From: Streptomyces macrolidinus
Lineage (GTDB): Bacteria > Actinomycetota > Actinomycetes > Streptomycetales > Streptomycetaceae
Length of the DNA stretch: 64,000 nt
Direction: 5' to 3'
Assembly (NCBI RefSeq): GCF_023887685.1
Contig: NZ_JAMWMR010000001.1
Coordinates: 396,642 to 460,641 of the forward strand
The position numbers were made by a program, and so were the translations under genes. Under the pieces are notes generated by a model that made no database searches, was not told where the DNA came from, and saw only the letters and a list, made by a program, of their open reading frames with translations. This document shows, one piece after another, positions 1 to 10,291 of the stretch; the stretch's first letter is position 1, and every line of letters begins with the position of its first letter.

Positions 1-856
1 ACGCGTGGTTGGGGATGCCGGAGTTGATGTGCACGCCGCCTTCGTCCTTGGTGGTCTTCACGAAGTCGGCCATCGTGGCGGGCTGGGGGTCCTTGCCGAG
101 CGTCTCGTCGTCGTAGGCCGTGCCCGGCGCCTTCAGCGAGCGCAGTGCCGTGCCGTGGACGCGCGGGGCGAGCAGCCCGGCGCCGATCAGCCAGTCGGCC
201 TCGGCGGCGGTCTGGCCGAGGGTGTGCTGCTTGATCAGCGAGCCGAAGACATCCGAGACCGACTCGTTGAGGGCGCCGGACTGGCCGGAGTAGGCGAGGT
301 TCGCGGTGTGCTGGGTGACGCCGTGGGTGAGTTCATGGCCGATGACGTCCACCGGGAGGGTGAAGTCGAGGAAGATCTCCCCGTCCCCGTCGCCGAACAC
401 CATCTGCTCGCCGTTCCAGAAGGCGTTGTCGTACTTCTCGCCGTAGTGCACGCTTGCGTCCAGCGGCAGTCCGCTGCCGTCGATGGAGTCGCGGCCGTAC
501 ACCTTCCGGTACAGGTCGAAGGTGGCGCCGAGGCCCGTGTAGGCGCGGTTGACCGAGGCGTCCTTGCCGGGCTTGGAGCCCTCGGCGCGGACCTTCTTGC
601 CGGGCAGCGACTGCTGGTGGCCCGCGTCGTAGACGGTGCGGTGCGGGTGCCCGGCGGTCGCCTCAGGGGGCCGGGCCACGGTGCGGGCGCCCCGGGTCGT
701 GGCGAGCAGTCGGCGGGAGCGCTCCTGGGCGTCGCACTCCAGCGTGCGTCGGGCGCGGGTGGCGAGCGCGCTGTCCTCGTGCTGGGCGAGCTTGTCGAGT
801 ACGTGGGGTGGCACGACGGTGCAGAAGACGGGTTCGAGGCCCGCGGTGCTGTTCAT
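1..856 (-). CDS. Protealysin-like M4 (thermolysin family) zinc metallopeptidase, 3' end outside window
   Basis: About 285 residues are visible and the C-terminus lies beyond the left edge. The N-terminus carries the short protealysin-type propeptide signature CTVVPPHVLDKLA (residues 12-24), with no signal peptide in front. The catalytic zinc motif HELTH is at residues 174-178 and the third ligand Glu sits in GALNESVSD about 20 residues later, which is the M4 arrangement. Protealysin-like enzymes are usually about 340 residues and autoprocess. The start is the ATG at 856, preceded by GGTGAGG at a suitable distance. It is divergent from leuA. Whether it is exported is unclear, because many members of this subgroup lack a Sec signal. 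Confidence 0.93.
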   Translation of the reverse strand, partial: MNSTAGLEPVFCTVVPPHVLDKLAQHEDSALATRARRTLECDAQERSRRLLATTRGARTVARPPEATAGHPHRTVYDAGHQQSLPGKKVRAEGSKPGKDASVNRAYTGLGATFDLYRKVYGRDSIDGSGLPLDASVHYGEKYDNAFWNGEQMVFGDGDGEIFLDFTLPVDVIGHELTHGVTQHTANLAYSGQSGALNESVSDVFGSLIKQHTLGQTAAEADWLIGAGLLAPRVHGTALRSLKAPGTAYDDETLGKDPQPATMADFVKTTKDEGGVHINSGIPNHA

Positions 857-1083
857 GCACCTCACCATCGCATTGCGTGACGGTCATGTCACTACTTGCA
901 ATCGTGATTGGTGCTAAGTCGCTCCAAAGGGGCCTGTGTTGCGCCAGAGGGTGATGGGATTCGGGGACCCGGGGCTCAGGGTGACTGTGATGCTCCGCAC
1001 CATTTGTCCGCGATGTCACCCCGGTCCCGCATACTGATACGCAACGTCGCATCGGATGCGGCTCGGCTAGCATGCGGAGCATC

Positions 1084-2933
<1,850 letters not shown>

Positions 2934-2953
2934 CGCCCTGACCGGCACGTTCA

Positions 2954-2987
2954 CGGCCCCGTCCGCCTCACCCGGCGGGCGGGGCCG
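2954..2987 (+). terminator. Hairpin terminator after leuA
   Basis: GC-rich inverted repeat just after leuA: CGGCCCCG-CCGCC pairs with GGCGG-CGGGGCCG around a short loop. No T-run follows, as is usual in streptomycetes. Confidence 0.6.
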
Positions 2988-3115
2988 CGTCATGGACCGG
3001 CCATTTCGGCCGATGTCACGGAGAGGTCTCGTCCGGAGTGCTGACGCCACCTCACCGATGTGGCTAACATCACGCAAGCAACGGCGAGGTTGCCGCTGCG
3101 ATACGGAGGTGCGAC

Positions 3116-3820
3116 GTGCTGCCAGGACGGGGACGCAACGACCGTGGTGCCCGCAGAGGCCGCGTTTCGCAGGTCCTGGGCGTGCGTACGGCGTGGACCA
3201 CCACCGGCGACGGCGAGTTCTTCTGCCCCGGCTGCGGCGGTGACCGCAACTACCAGCGCCTGACCGGGCGTCGCCGCCTCACCCTCGCGGGCGTCCCGCT
3301 CCTGCCGCGCGGCGAGACCGGCCCGGTGGTCGAATGCGCCGCCTGCGGCCACCACTACGGCACGGACGTCCTCGACCACCCCACCACCACCCGCTTCTCG
3401 GCGATGCTCCGCGACGCGGTCCACACGGTCGCCCTCGCCGTCCTCGCCGCGGGCGGCACCTGCTCCCGTACAGCGCTGGAGACGGCCGCGACCGCCGTCC
3501 GCTCGGCGGGCTTCGACGACTGCACGGGCGACCAACTGCACGCCTTGGTCGAGGCGTTGGCCGCCGACACGGGCCGCGTGCTGTGCGAATCCGGCGGCGC
3601 GGGCCTCGCCATAGAGCTGCATGAGGCCCTGGACCCCCTGGCCCCCCATCTCGCCCCGCCCGGCCGGGAGTCGATCCTGCTCCAGGGCGCCCGCATCGCT
3701 CTCGCCGACGGCCCCTACAGCCTCGCCGAGCGCGATGTCCTCGCGACCGTGGGCGCCGCCCTGACGATCTGCTCGGACGACGTCGCCCGGCTGCTCGCGG
3801 CGGCCCGAACTCCCTCGTGA
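3116..3820 (+). CDS. TerB-family (tellurite-resistance-like) protein with N-terminal zinc ribbon
   Basis: A 234-residue protein beginning with a basic tail and then a zinc-ribbon-like pair of CxxC motifs (CPGC near residue 41 and CAAC near residue 75). The C-terminal half is helical with the acidic TerB-type segment (ALADGPYSLAERD). TerB domains bind metal or act as adaptors in the Ter system, but no other ter genes are nearby, so tellurite resistance should not be inferred. The GTG start has a GGAGG seven bases upstream. It is convergent with the GNAT gene that follows. Confidence 0.75.
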   Translation: MLPGRGRNDRGARRGRVSQVLGVRTAWTTTGDGEFFCPGCGGDRNYQRLTGRRRLTLAGVPLLPRGETGPVVECAACGHHYGTDVLDHPTTTRFSAMLRDAVHTVALAVLAAGGTCSRTALETAATAVRSAGFDDCTGDQLHALVEALAADTGRVLCESGGAGLAIELHEALDPLAPHLAPPGRESILLQGARIALADGPYSLAERDVLATVGAALTICSDDVARLLAAARTPS

Positions 3821-3853
3821 CGAAGGCGACTTCGGATGCGTGGCCGATGCGCC

Positions 3854-4387
3854 TCACAGGCCGAGCGTCATGATGAGCCGGTCCTCGCCCGGCCCGAAGT
3901 AGTCAGGGCGCACGCCCTCGTCACAGGAGAAGCCCAGCGACCGGTACAGCGTGATCGCGGCGGCGTTCGTCGGCTCCACCGTCAGCCGGGCCTCGCGGAC
4001 CCGCTCGGCGCGCAGCCTGCGCAGCACCTCCAGCATCAGCCGCCGCCCCAGCCCCCGCCCCCGCTGGTCGCGGGTGACACCCAGGCTGGCGATCCAACTG
4101 CGGTAGCCGTCAGAGGTGGTGACGAACAGGACGTACCCGTGCAGCCGCTCCCCGTCGTCCAGCACGAGCAGGCTGTCGCCGTGCAGGTCGAACAACTGCC
4201 GCAGTACGAAGTAGGGGTAGGGCTCCTCGGGGAACGCCTCCCGGTCGACCCGGACCAGTTCGGGCAGATCCGCCTCCGTGACGCCCCTCATCGTCAGCGG
4301 CCGGTCGACGAACGCCTGGTCACGAAAGAGCGCCGGGCCGCCCGGATCGCCTCGCGACGGGAAACGCTCCTCTGGAAACACGGTCAT
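3854..4387 (-). CDS. GNAT-family N-acetyltransferase
   Basis: A 177-residue single-domain acetyltransferase. The acetyl-CoA-binding motif A is visible as GVTRDQRGRGLGRRL in the second half, followed by the conserved NAAAITLYRSLGF segment. The substrate cannot be told; RimI-like protein N-acetylation is one possibility from the architecture. The start is taken as the ATG at 4387, which follows a GGGGGGCGGC stretch, rather than an ATG twelve codons further out. The 288 bp between it and the next gene hold only the latter's promoter. Confidence 0.88.
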   Translation of the reverse strand: MTVFPEERFPSRGDPGGPALFRDQAFVDRPLTMRGVTEADLPELVRVDREAFPEEPYPYFVLRQLFDLHGDSLLVLDDGERLHGYVLFVTTSDGYRSWIASLGVTRDQRGRGLGRRLMLEVLRRLRAERVREARLTVEPTNAAAITLYRSLGFSCDEGVRPDYFGPGEDRLIMTLGL

Positions 4388-4663
4388 GCCGCCCCCCTGC
4401 GGGTGAAGTCGAGGGCGCACCTGCCGCCCCGTTTGGGTGAACGAGGGGGATGATGCGCAGGGGACTGCCGTATGGGTCGTTCGGCAGCCTCACGACCATC
4501 TTGAGAGGGGCGATCTGAGCCATTCAAGGCGGGATCAGGCCCAAATGGCCATGCGCTGCGATGAGCCCCCGCGTGCTTCCCGCGTGCTTCCCGCGCGCTT
4601 CCTACGATACGAACTGTCCCCGTTGACCTGAGCGCGAGGGGAGCCGCGGGTCGCGGGCGTTGG

Positions 4664-4669
4664 TACCGT
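4664..4669 (+). promoter_or_regulatory. -10-like hexamer, probable leaderless promoter of the SCO2525-family gene
   Basis: TACCGT ends six bases before the ATG at 4676 and no ribosome binding site is present. This is the spacing of a leaderless transcript. Confidence 0.45.
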
Positions 4670-4675
4670 AAGCCA

Positions 4676-5464
4676 ATGACCATCAGATGGCCGGGGGACA
4701 CCCTGCTGAATGCGGATGTGCGCTGGTCCGCATTCGACCCGATCGCCTACGTCGATCACAATTACCGCGACTTGCAGGCAGAGGACGCGGAGATCCTCCA
4801 GATCCTTCGCGATCATTTCGGCGGTCATTTCGCTGGTCGTGCCGACGGGCCGGTTTCGGGTATCGACGTGGGGGCCGGGGCGAACCTCTATCCCGGGCTG
4901 GCCATGCTGCCCTGGTGCGACGAGATCACCCTCTTCGAGCGCTCCTCCGCGAATGTGCGCTATCTGAAGAGTCAGGTCGCCTCCTACGACGCCAACTGGG
5001 ACCAGTTCTGGCGCGTCCTGTGCAAGAACGAGGTGTACGCCGCCCTCGACATCGACCCACGAGCCAAGTTCCGTACGGCAGTTCGCGTCGAGGAGGGCAA
5101 CCTCTTCGAGCTGGTGGCCCACGAGGGGCAGTGGTCCATGGGGACCATGTTCTTCGTCGCGGAGTCGATGACCACCTCCCGCGAGGAGTTCACCCGGGGC
5201 GTCGAGTGCTTCCTGCGCGCCCTGAGGCCCGGCGCGCCCTTCGCCGCCGCGTTCATGGAACATTCGAAGGGCTATCACGCGGGCAAGCATTTCTTCCCGG
5301 CGTGCGACGTGGGAGAATCAGAGGTGTACGAGAGCCTCGCCCCTTTCGCCGACGAGTTCACGACCACGCGCCTCAAGGCCTCGGCCGCGGTACGCGAGGG
5401 GTATTCGGGAATGATCGTCGCCTACGGCCACCGGAATTCGAACTTCCGTATCCAGGGGGGTTGA
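4676..5464 (+). CDS. SCO2525-family SAM-dependent methyltransferase
   Basis: A 262-residue class I methyltransferase related to the NNMT/PNMT/TEMT group. Motif I is GIDVGAGANLYPG near residue 62. The opening segment (MTIRWPGDTLLNADVRW) and the closing GMIVAYGHRNS are typical of the family named after S. coelicolor SCO2525. The substrate is unknown. It is the first gene of a six-gene co-directional block (4676-11323) found as a set in streptomycetes, so it probably works with the SCO2524-2521 products rather than as a housekeeping enzyme. No Shine-Dalgarno sequence is visible; see the -10-like hexamer just upstream. Confidence 0.88.
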   Translation: MTIRWPGDTLLNADVRWSAFDPIAYVDHNYRDLQAEDAEILQILRDHFGGHFAGRADGPVSGIDVGAGANLYPGLAMLPWCDEITLFERSSANVRYLKSQVASYDANWDQFWRVLCKNEVYAALDIDPRAKFRTAVRVEEGNLFELVAHEGQWSMGTMFFVAESMTTSREEFTRGVECFLRALRPGAPFAAAFMEHSKGYHAGKHFFPACDVGESEVYESLAPFADEFTTTRLKASAAVREGYSGMIVAYGHRNSNFRIQGG

Positions 5465-5535
5465 GGGCTTCCCCGGCGGGGCACATAGGGGTTCTTCCTC
5501 AATTGATGGCAGCGCGGCCTGTGTGAGGGGCATGG

Positions 5536-7374
5536 ATGCAGATCAAGCCACGTCAGCATCTGCTGGACATCTGGCAGGCGATCGCCCGTCAGTCGTTCGA
5601 CGGCGGAGAGTGGGACTGGGGTAAACGAGGTGGCCAGAGCAGCGTCGCCGACGCCGAACGCCTGCTGTGCCTGCTCTACCCGGCCACCGAGATCCCGGCC
5701 TTCCGCCTGGACGACCCGGACACCACACAGGACGACGTCCAGAAGGTGCTCAAGAAGGCGGGCGGGCGGCTGGACATCCCGGCGAACCTCGTCACGGCCG
5801 CCGCCCAGTTCATGCGCGCGCACACCGCCGAGAACAAGTCGCCGACGTTCGCGGGTGGTTACTACTTCGTCTCCGCGGACGACGGCCACGACCTCAGCGA
5901 GCAACAGCGTCAGGTCGGCGTCGTCGAGTCGTACTCGTTGTCGATCACGCTCTGCCTGGCCATCCTCGGCTTCCTCAAGGTCTACGAGACCAAGACCCGC
6001 CGCAGCGACATCCTGGAGACGATCCAGGAACTGCGCGCCGCCACCAGCAGGCGCCTGACCGCCGCCATGGTCTGCCTGCTGCGCTCGTTCACGGTCAACG
6101 TCTTCGACGTCGACTCCTCCCAGGGCAGCACGCTGTGTGAACTCCTCGGCCAGGGACGGCTGTCACCCCGGCATGTCGTGCACAACTTCCAGCGCCGCTT
6201 CCGGGCGCTGCGCGCCGCCATCGTCGAGAGCATGTCCCTCGGTGTCGATGTCGAGGAGGGCCTCAAGGACGAGAACCAGCTCTTCGAGTGCGGCTGGGCC
6301 TGGAGCCTGGTGAAGGACGCCCCCGAGGTGGAGATCGAGGAACAGATCGGGCAGCCCGACGGGGTCGCCAACCCGGTGCCGTACCTCTACTTCACCGTGG
6401 TCGCCCTCGACGGTATCCAGGACCTGTTCTCCGACCGCACGCTCACCCTCGGCCTGCTGACCCCCGAACAGCAGCGGCTCGCCGAGGCGTTGCGGCTGCG
6501 CTGGGAGATCACCCAGCAGTACTGGTCGGGCATCGCCCGCTTCGACTCCGACCGCTGGCCCCTGGAGGACATCCCCTGGCGCACCACGGGCCAGAAGCTG
6601 GAGTCCGAGTACTTCTCCCTCTCCATCGCCGCCATCCTCGTCCACGACCTGATGCGCCGCCGCGCCACCGACGACGACCTGACCCGCACGGTCAGCGTCA
6701 TGGAGCGCCTCGCCGAACGCGGCCGTATCACCAGCCGTCTGATGCGCGACGACCCCATGGTCCGGCTGCACAACCCCGGCATCAGGCTGCCGCTGCAGGG
6801 CAGTGAGCGCATCGGGCCGCCCATGCAGTGGATCATGAACGACTTCTCCGCCCAACTGCTCAAGCGGACCATCCAGTTGGGCACGCTCTCCCGCAACCTC
6901 ACCGCGCACGACCGGCTGCTCAGGCTCGCCGAGGACATCTTCGGCCATATGTGGCGGCGCCGTATCCGTGACGGAGAAGGAATCGGGCTGTGGGACAACG
7001 TCCACGCGGCCTACCCCGAGTCGCCCACCCTGGAGAGCCCGATCTCCTGGAGCATCACCGAGCGTGTCACCGAGGTGATGGTCCAGGTCCATGAGATGTA
7101 CCGGCAGCCGCCGATCCGCAGTGCCGAACTGGCCGAGGTCGCACGGGCGTTGCTCAGTGAGTCCGCGCACATCCTCGGCAACGAGCAGATGGAGCCCGCG
7201 CCGTCCGCCGAGGGCAGGCGCGGCATGGAACTCAGGAGTATCGAGATCAAGTTGAGCCGCGCGCGCAGACTCGTGGACGAGAAGCCCGGCACGGCCTGTG
7301 CGTTGACGCTCGACGTGCTCGGGGAACTCGACGCCCTCGCCCGTGCCCGCGAAGCCGCGACCCAGGGAGCGTGA
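5536..7374 (+). CDS. SCO2524-family protein, function unknown
   Basis: A 612-residue, largely helical, soluble protein with no signal peptide or clear membrane segment. It matches the streptomycete family named after SCO2524 from its opening (MQIKPRQHLLDIWQAIARQS) and its position in the locus. I recognise no catalytic motif. The ATG at 5536 has GAGGGG five bases upstream; an ATG at 5532 is out of frame. Its stop overlaps the GTG of the next gene by four bases (GTGA), so translation of the two is probably coupled. The size suggests a scaffold or partner for the P-loop protein downstream, which is inference only. Confidence 0.8.
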   Translation: MQIKPRQHLLDIWQAIARQSFDGGEWDWGKRGGQSSVADAERLLCLLYPATEIPAFRLDDPDTTQDDVQKVLKKAGGRLDIPANLVTAAAQFMRAHTAENKSPTFAGGYYFVSADDGHDLSEQQRQVGVVESYSLSITLCLAILGFLKVYETKTRRSDILETIQELRAATSRRLTAAMVCLLRSFTVNVFDVDSSQGSTLCELLGQGRLSPRHVVHNFQRRFRALRAAIVESMSLGVDVEEGLKDENQLFECGWAWSLVKDAPEVEIEEQIGQPDGVANPVPYLYFTVVALDGIQDLFSDRTLTLGLLTPEQQRLAEALRLRWEITQQYWSGIARFDSDRWPLEDIPWRTTGQKLESEYFSLSIAAILVHDLMRRRATDDDLTRTVSVMERLAERGRITSRLMRDDPMVRLHNPGIRLPLQGSERIGPPMQWIMNDFSAQLLKRTIQLGTLSRNLTAHDRLLRLAEDIFGHMWRRRIRDGEGIGLWDNVHAAYPESPTLESPISWSITERVTEVMVQVHEMYRQPPIRSAELAEVARALLSESAHILGNEQMEPAPSAEGRRGMELRSIEIKLSRARRLVDEKPGTACALTLDVLGELDALARAREAATQGA

Positions 7375-8294
7375 GCGTGCTCGTCTTCGCGGCCTCCGAC
7401 AAGGGAGGCACGGGCCGGTCCGTGACCAGCGCCAACCTCGCCTACCACCGGGCGCTGGCCGGTGACGACGTCTGCTACCTGGACTTCGACTTCGGCTCGC
7501 CCACCGCGGCGGCCGTCTTCGACGTGCCCGACGCGCGCCAGGCCGCCGAGGAGCGGGGCCTGCACGCGTATTTGATCGGCGAGGTCGCCGAACCGGCCCG
7601 GATCGACGTCTGGTCGGAGACCGAGCACCGGGTGCTGCGTACCCGGCCGCCGGGCTCGGGCCGCCTGGTGCTGATGCCCGGCGACGTCAGCGGCGGCGAG
7701 TTCGCCACCACCGAGGACAACCTCCGCCGCTGCGTGGACCTCCTGCTCCGGCTCAACAGCGAGTTCGACCTGATCATCGTCGACCTCAGTGCCGGTCGCA
7801 GCTATGCCGTCGACATGGTCCTGGAGGCCACCTCCCAGCGGGAGTTGAGCGGCGTCGAGGCCCGCTGGCTCGTCTTCCACCGCTGGACCCGCCAGCATGT
7901 GTCGGCCGCGGCGAGCCTGGTCTTCGGCAAGCGCGGCATCGTCGCGGGCGGCGTGGCCCGCGGCCATGACGAGGAGGCCCTGCGCGGCGTCATCCGCTTC
8001 GTCCGGGCCGCCGTACCCGACCCCGAGTCCGCGCTGTGGTCACAGGTGTCGCCCACCCAGTCGGCCTGGATGCGCGAGTGCGACCGCGACCTCAAGCAAC
8101 TCGCCTCCACCCAGGGCATCGGCTACAGCCTCGTCCTCGGATCCGTGCCACTGGAGCCCGTCCTCCAGTGGCGCGAGCAGCTCATCACCGACGAGGACGT
8201 GCTCGACAGTCAGATCGCGGGCCGGGAGACCTGGGAGGCGCTGAGCGACCTGGCCGGGCGGCTCACCGACGACAAGTTCTGGGAGCAGCCGTGA
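7371..8294 (+). CDS. SCO2523-family variant P-loop (ParA/MinD-like) protein
   Basis: A 307-residue deviant-Walker-A ATPase fold. The P-loop at residues 8-17 reads ASDKGGTGRS: the signature Lys of ParA/MinD proteins is present, but the Walker-A Lys of the usual KGGxGKT is replaced by Arg. A Walker-B-like strand, FDLIIVDLSAG, follows near residue 135. The change predicts altered or lost ATP hydrolysis. The GTG start overlaps the upstream stop by four bases and its own stop overlaps the next GTG in the same way. It is probably a nucleotide switch at the core of the six-gene block, with unknown cargo. Confidence 0.85.
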   Translation: MSVLVFAASDKGGTGRSVTSANLAYHRALAGDDVCYLDFDFGSPTAAAVFDVPDARQAAEERGLHAYLIGEVAEPARIDVWSETEHRVLRTRPPGSGRLVLMPGDVSGGEFATTEDNLRRCVDLLLRLNSEFDLIIVDLSAGRSYAVDMVLEATSQRELSGVEARWLVFHRWTRQHVSAAASLVFGKRGIVAGGVARGHDEEALRGVIRFVRAAVPDPESALWSQVSPTQSAWMRECDRDLKQLASTQGIGYSLVLGSVPLEPVLQWREQLITDEDVLDSQIAGRETWEALSDLAGRLTDDKFWEQP

Positions 8295-9274
8295 CGGACG
8301 CCGTGTTCCGCGAGACCACCGCAGAGCCGCGCACCCAGGCCGTGCCGCTGTCCCATCTCTCCCTGGAGCTGGGCCACCTCTACATGGAGGACTTCGAGGC
8401 CGGCCCCGAGCGGCTGCGCGAGCACTTCGCCGAGGTGCGCATCTGGGTGGACGCCGCCCGCGCCTCCGCCGCCCGCCGTATCGGCGGCAAGCGGCCCCGG
8501 ATCAGCACCTGCTTCCTCATCGACGACTACTTCACCCGCTTCTCCACCCCCGCCGAACTCATCCCGATCGTCCTCGACGAAGCCGAGCGGGCCGGTCTCG
8601 TCATCGACTACCTGGCCCGCGAGTCGGGCTGCGCCGTCGCCGACAAGATCGAGCTGGCCGAGGCCGTGATGCACCGCCTCGTGGAGTCGCCGCCGCCGGG
8701 CAGCTACGGCTCCCGCCCACCCGTCAGCCGGACCGGCTGGCTCCCCAACGGGCAGCGCACCCCCGCCCTGCGCCCCGCCCTGGGCGAGGTCAAGGGCTGG
8801 CAGCCGCCCCAGGAGACCGCGGCCCGCAACCACTCGGTGTTCATGGACGTCGAACTGTGGTCGGACAAGGACGAACAGCGCCTGTGGTCCTGCCCGTTCC
8901 TCGCCGCCGTCTGGCAGTTGGCCCGCCTCGGCCTGCTGCGCCACCTCGGCGAACCCGTGCTGGCCCCGCGCCCCTGGACCGGCGGCGACTTCCCCCACGA
9001 CTGGGACCAACTGCCGCCCCTGCTCCGGCTGAACGCCACCGCGGCGCCCTTCAACGCGTACCGCACGTGCACGCTGATGGCCAACCGCTTCCTGGCCGTC
9101 GAGGACGCCGTCCGGCTCATTCTCGACCAGGTGGACGTCGACGCGGGCGCCCTGCGCCAGGTCGCCGAGCGGTCCGCCCGCGAAGGGGTCGCGGTCCCGG
9201 CCGCGGTCGCGCAGCGCGCCACGTACGTGTTCTACGAGGAGCCCGCCCGGGACTCCTCCCGCGAGGCGAGCTGA
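8291..9274 (+). CDS. SCO2522-family protein, function unknown
   Basis: A 327-residue soluble protein. The start is the GTG at 8291 that overlaps the preceding stop (GTGA); a longer open frame exists upstream but lies inside the P-loop gene. Family assignment rests on its place in the SCO2525-SCO2521 order and on segments such as SLELGHLYMEDFE and STCFLIDDYFTRF near the N-terminus. The Pro/Thr-rich middle (residues 135-175) looks like a flexible linker. No catalytic motif is recognised. It ends one base before the start of the SCO2521-family gene. Confidence 0.8.
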   Translation: MTDAVFRETTAEPRTQAVPLSHLSLELGHLYMEDFEAGPERLREHFAEVRIWVDAARASAARRIGGKRPRISTCFLIDDYFTRFSTPAELIPIVLDEAERAGLVIDYLARESGCAVADKIELAEAVMHRLVESPPPGSYGSRPPVSRTGWLPNGQRTPALRPALGEVKGWQPPQETAARNHSVFMDVELWSDKDEQRLWSCPFLAAVWQLARLGLLRHLGEPVLAPRPWTGGDFPHDWDQLPPLLRLNATAAPFNAYRTCTLMANRFLAVEDAVRLILDQVDVDAGALRQVAERSAREGVAVPAAVAQRATYVFYEEPARDSSREAS

Positions 9275-9275
9275 G

Positions 9276-10244
9276 ATGGGAGCCCTCCCACCGGTGGCAC
9301 CCGCGGTCCTGGCCTGCGGCGAGGTGCGCACCGGCCTGCTGCCCTCCTTCCAGGCGCTGGACGGCCGGGCGGCGGCCCAACTGCTGCGGCTGCGCGCGGA
9401 CGAACGCGTCCGGGTCTCCGAACGCCCCAACCTCTACGCGCTCTCGCCCGACGTCCTCACCGGAGTGGACTGCCGGCTGCCCACCTCCAACGGCGCCAAG
9501 GTGCGCGCCGTCGGCACGGTGGCCGCCCGCGCCGCGCTCACCGAGGGCCGCGTCCTGCAGGCCACGGCCTACTTCAGCGCCCCGGCCGACGGCCCCGACC
9601 TGCGTCGGCCCTGGGGCCACTACCTCGTCCGGCCCGGCCTGGTGGAACCCTTCGGGAAGCTCCCCGAACAGGCCACCGCCGAGGGTGTGTTGCGCGGGAG
9701 CGGGCGCGGCGAACTGGACCTCGGGATGATCGCCGAGGGCCTGCTCGCCCAACTGCTGCGCCATCCCCTGCTCGACCACAAGGCGCCCTTCAAGTCCCGC
9801 CGCACACACCTGCGGTGGGCCGCACGGCGCGCCCCCGAGGGCGAGGGGCCGTCCCTGGAGCGCTTCACCCTGGCCGAGGACGGACTGCGTACGGTATCGC
9901 TGCGGCTCCCGGAGCACGTCCCGGCCGCCGCGGCTGCGGGCCTGTGCGAGGATCTCGCCCTGCACGACTGGCTGTTGACGACCGTCGTGCACATGCTGGA
10001 CACCAGCAGGCTCGGCGCGGCCGACGGCCCCGCGGCCGTGCTGGCGCTGCGCCCGGCCGTCGACCATCTGCTGCATCTGTGGATGCCACGCGCGCATGTG
10101 GACCAGGACCTGGGCCACCTGTGGGAGGTGCTGGAACGGGAGCCGGGGTTCACCCGCCAGTGGCGGACCCTGGTCCAGCGCATCCGCGATCAACTGGCCG
10201 TACAGGCCATTCCGTTGCTGCACGAGGCGCTCACGACGCGCTGA
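9276..10244 (+). CDS. SCO2521-family protein, function unknown
   Basis: A 322-residue soluble protein whose ATG begins two bases after the previous stop, so it belongs to the same operon. It is recognised as the SCO2521 family from gene order and composition. There is no signal peptide, metal motif or nucleotide-binding motif. The C-terminal half is predicted helical (HDWLLTTVVHML, AVDHLLHLWMP). Nothing in the sequence suggests an enzyme, and a structural or regulatory role in the block is as good a guess as any. Confidence 0.8.
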   Translation: MGALPPVAPAVLACGEVRTGLLPSFQALDGRAAAQLLRLRADERVRVSERPNLYALSPDVLTGVDCRLPTSNGAKVRAVGTVAARAALTEGRVLQATAYFSAPADGPDLRRPWGHYLVRPGLVEPFGKLPEQATAEGVLRGSGRGELDLGMIAEGLLAQLLRHPLLDHKAPFKSRRTHLRWAARRAPEGEGPSLERFTLAEDGLRTVSLRLPEHVPAAAAAGLCEDLALHDWLLTTVVHMLDTSRLGAADGPAAVLALRPAVDHLLHLWMPRAHVDQDLGHLWEVLEREPGFTRQWRTLVQRIRDQLAVQAIPLLHEALTTR

Positions 10245-10291
10245 CCGGCGGCGACCGCACCCACGAACACCCGACGGGGGAGGACGACGAC

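Noticed and set aside
3116..3820. Tellurite resistance determinant
   Set aside because: Only a TerB-like domain is present; no terA, terC, terD or terZ gene is nearby.
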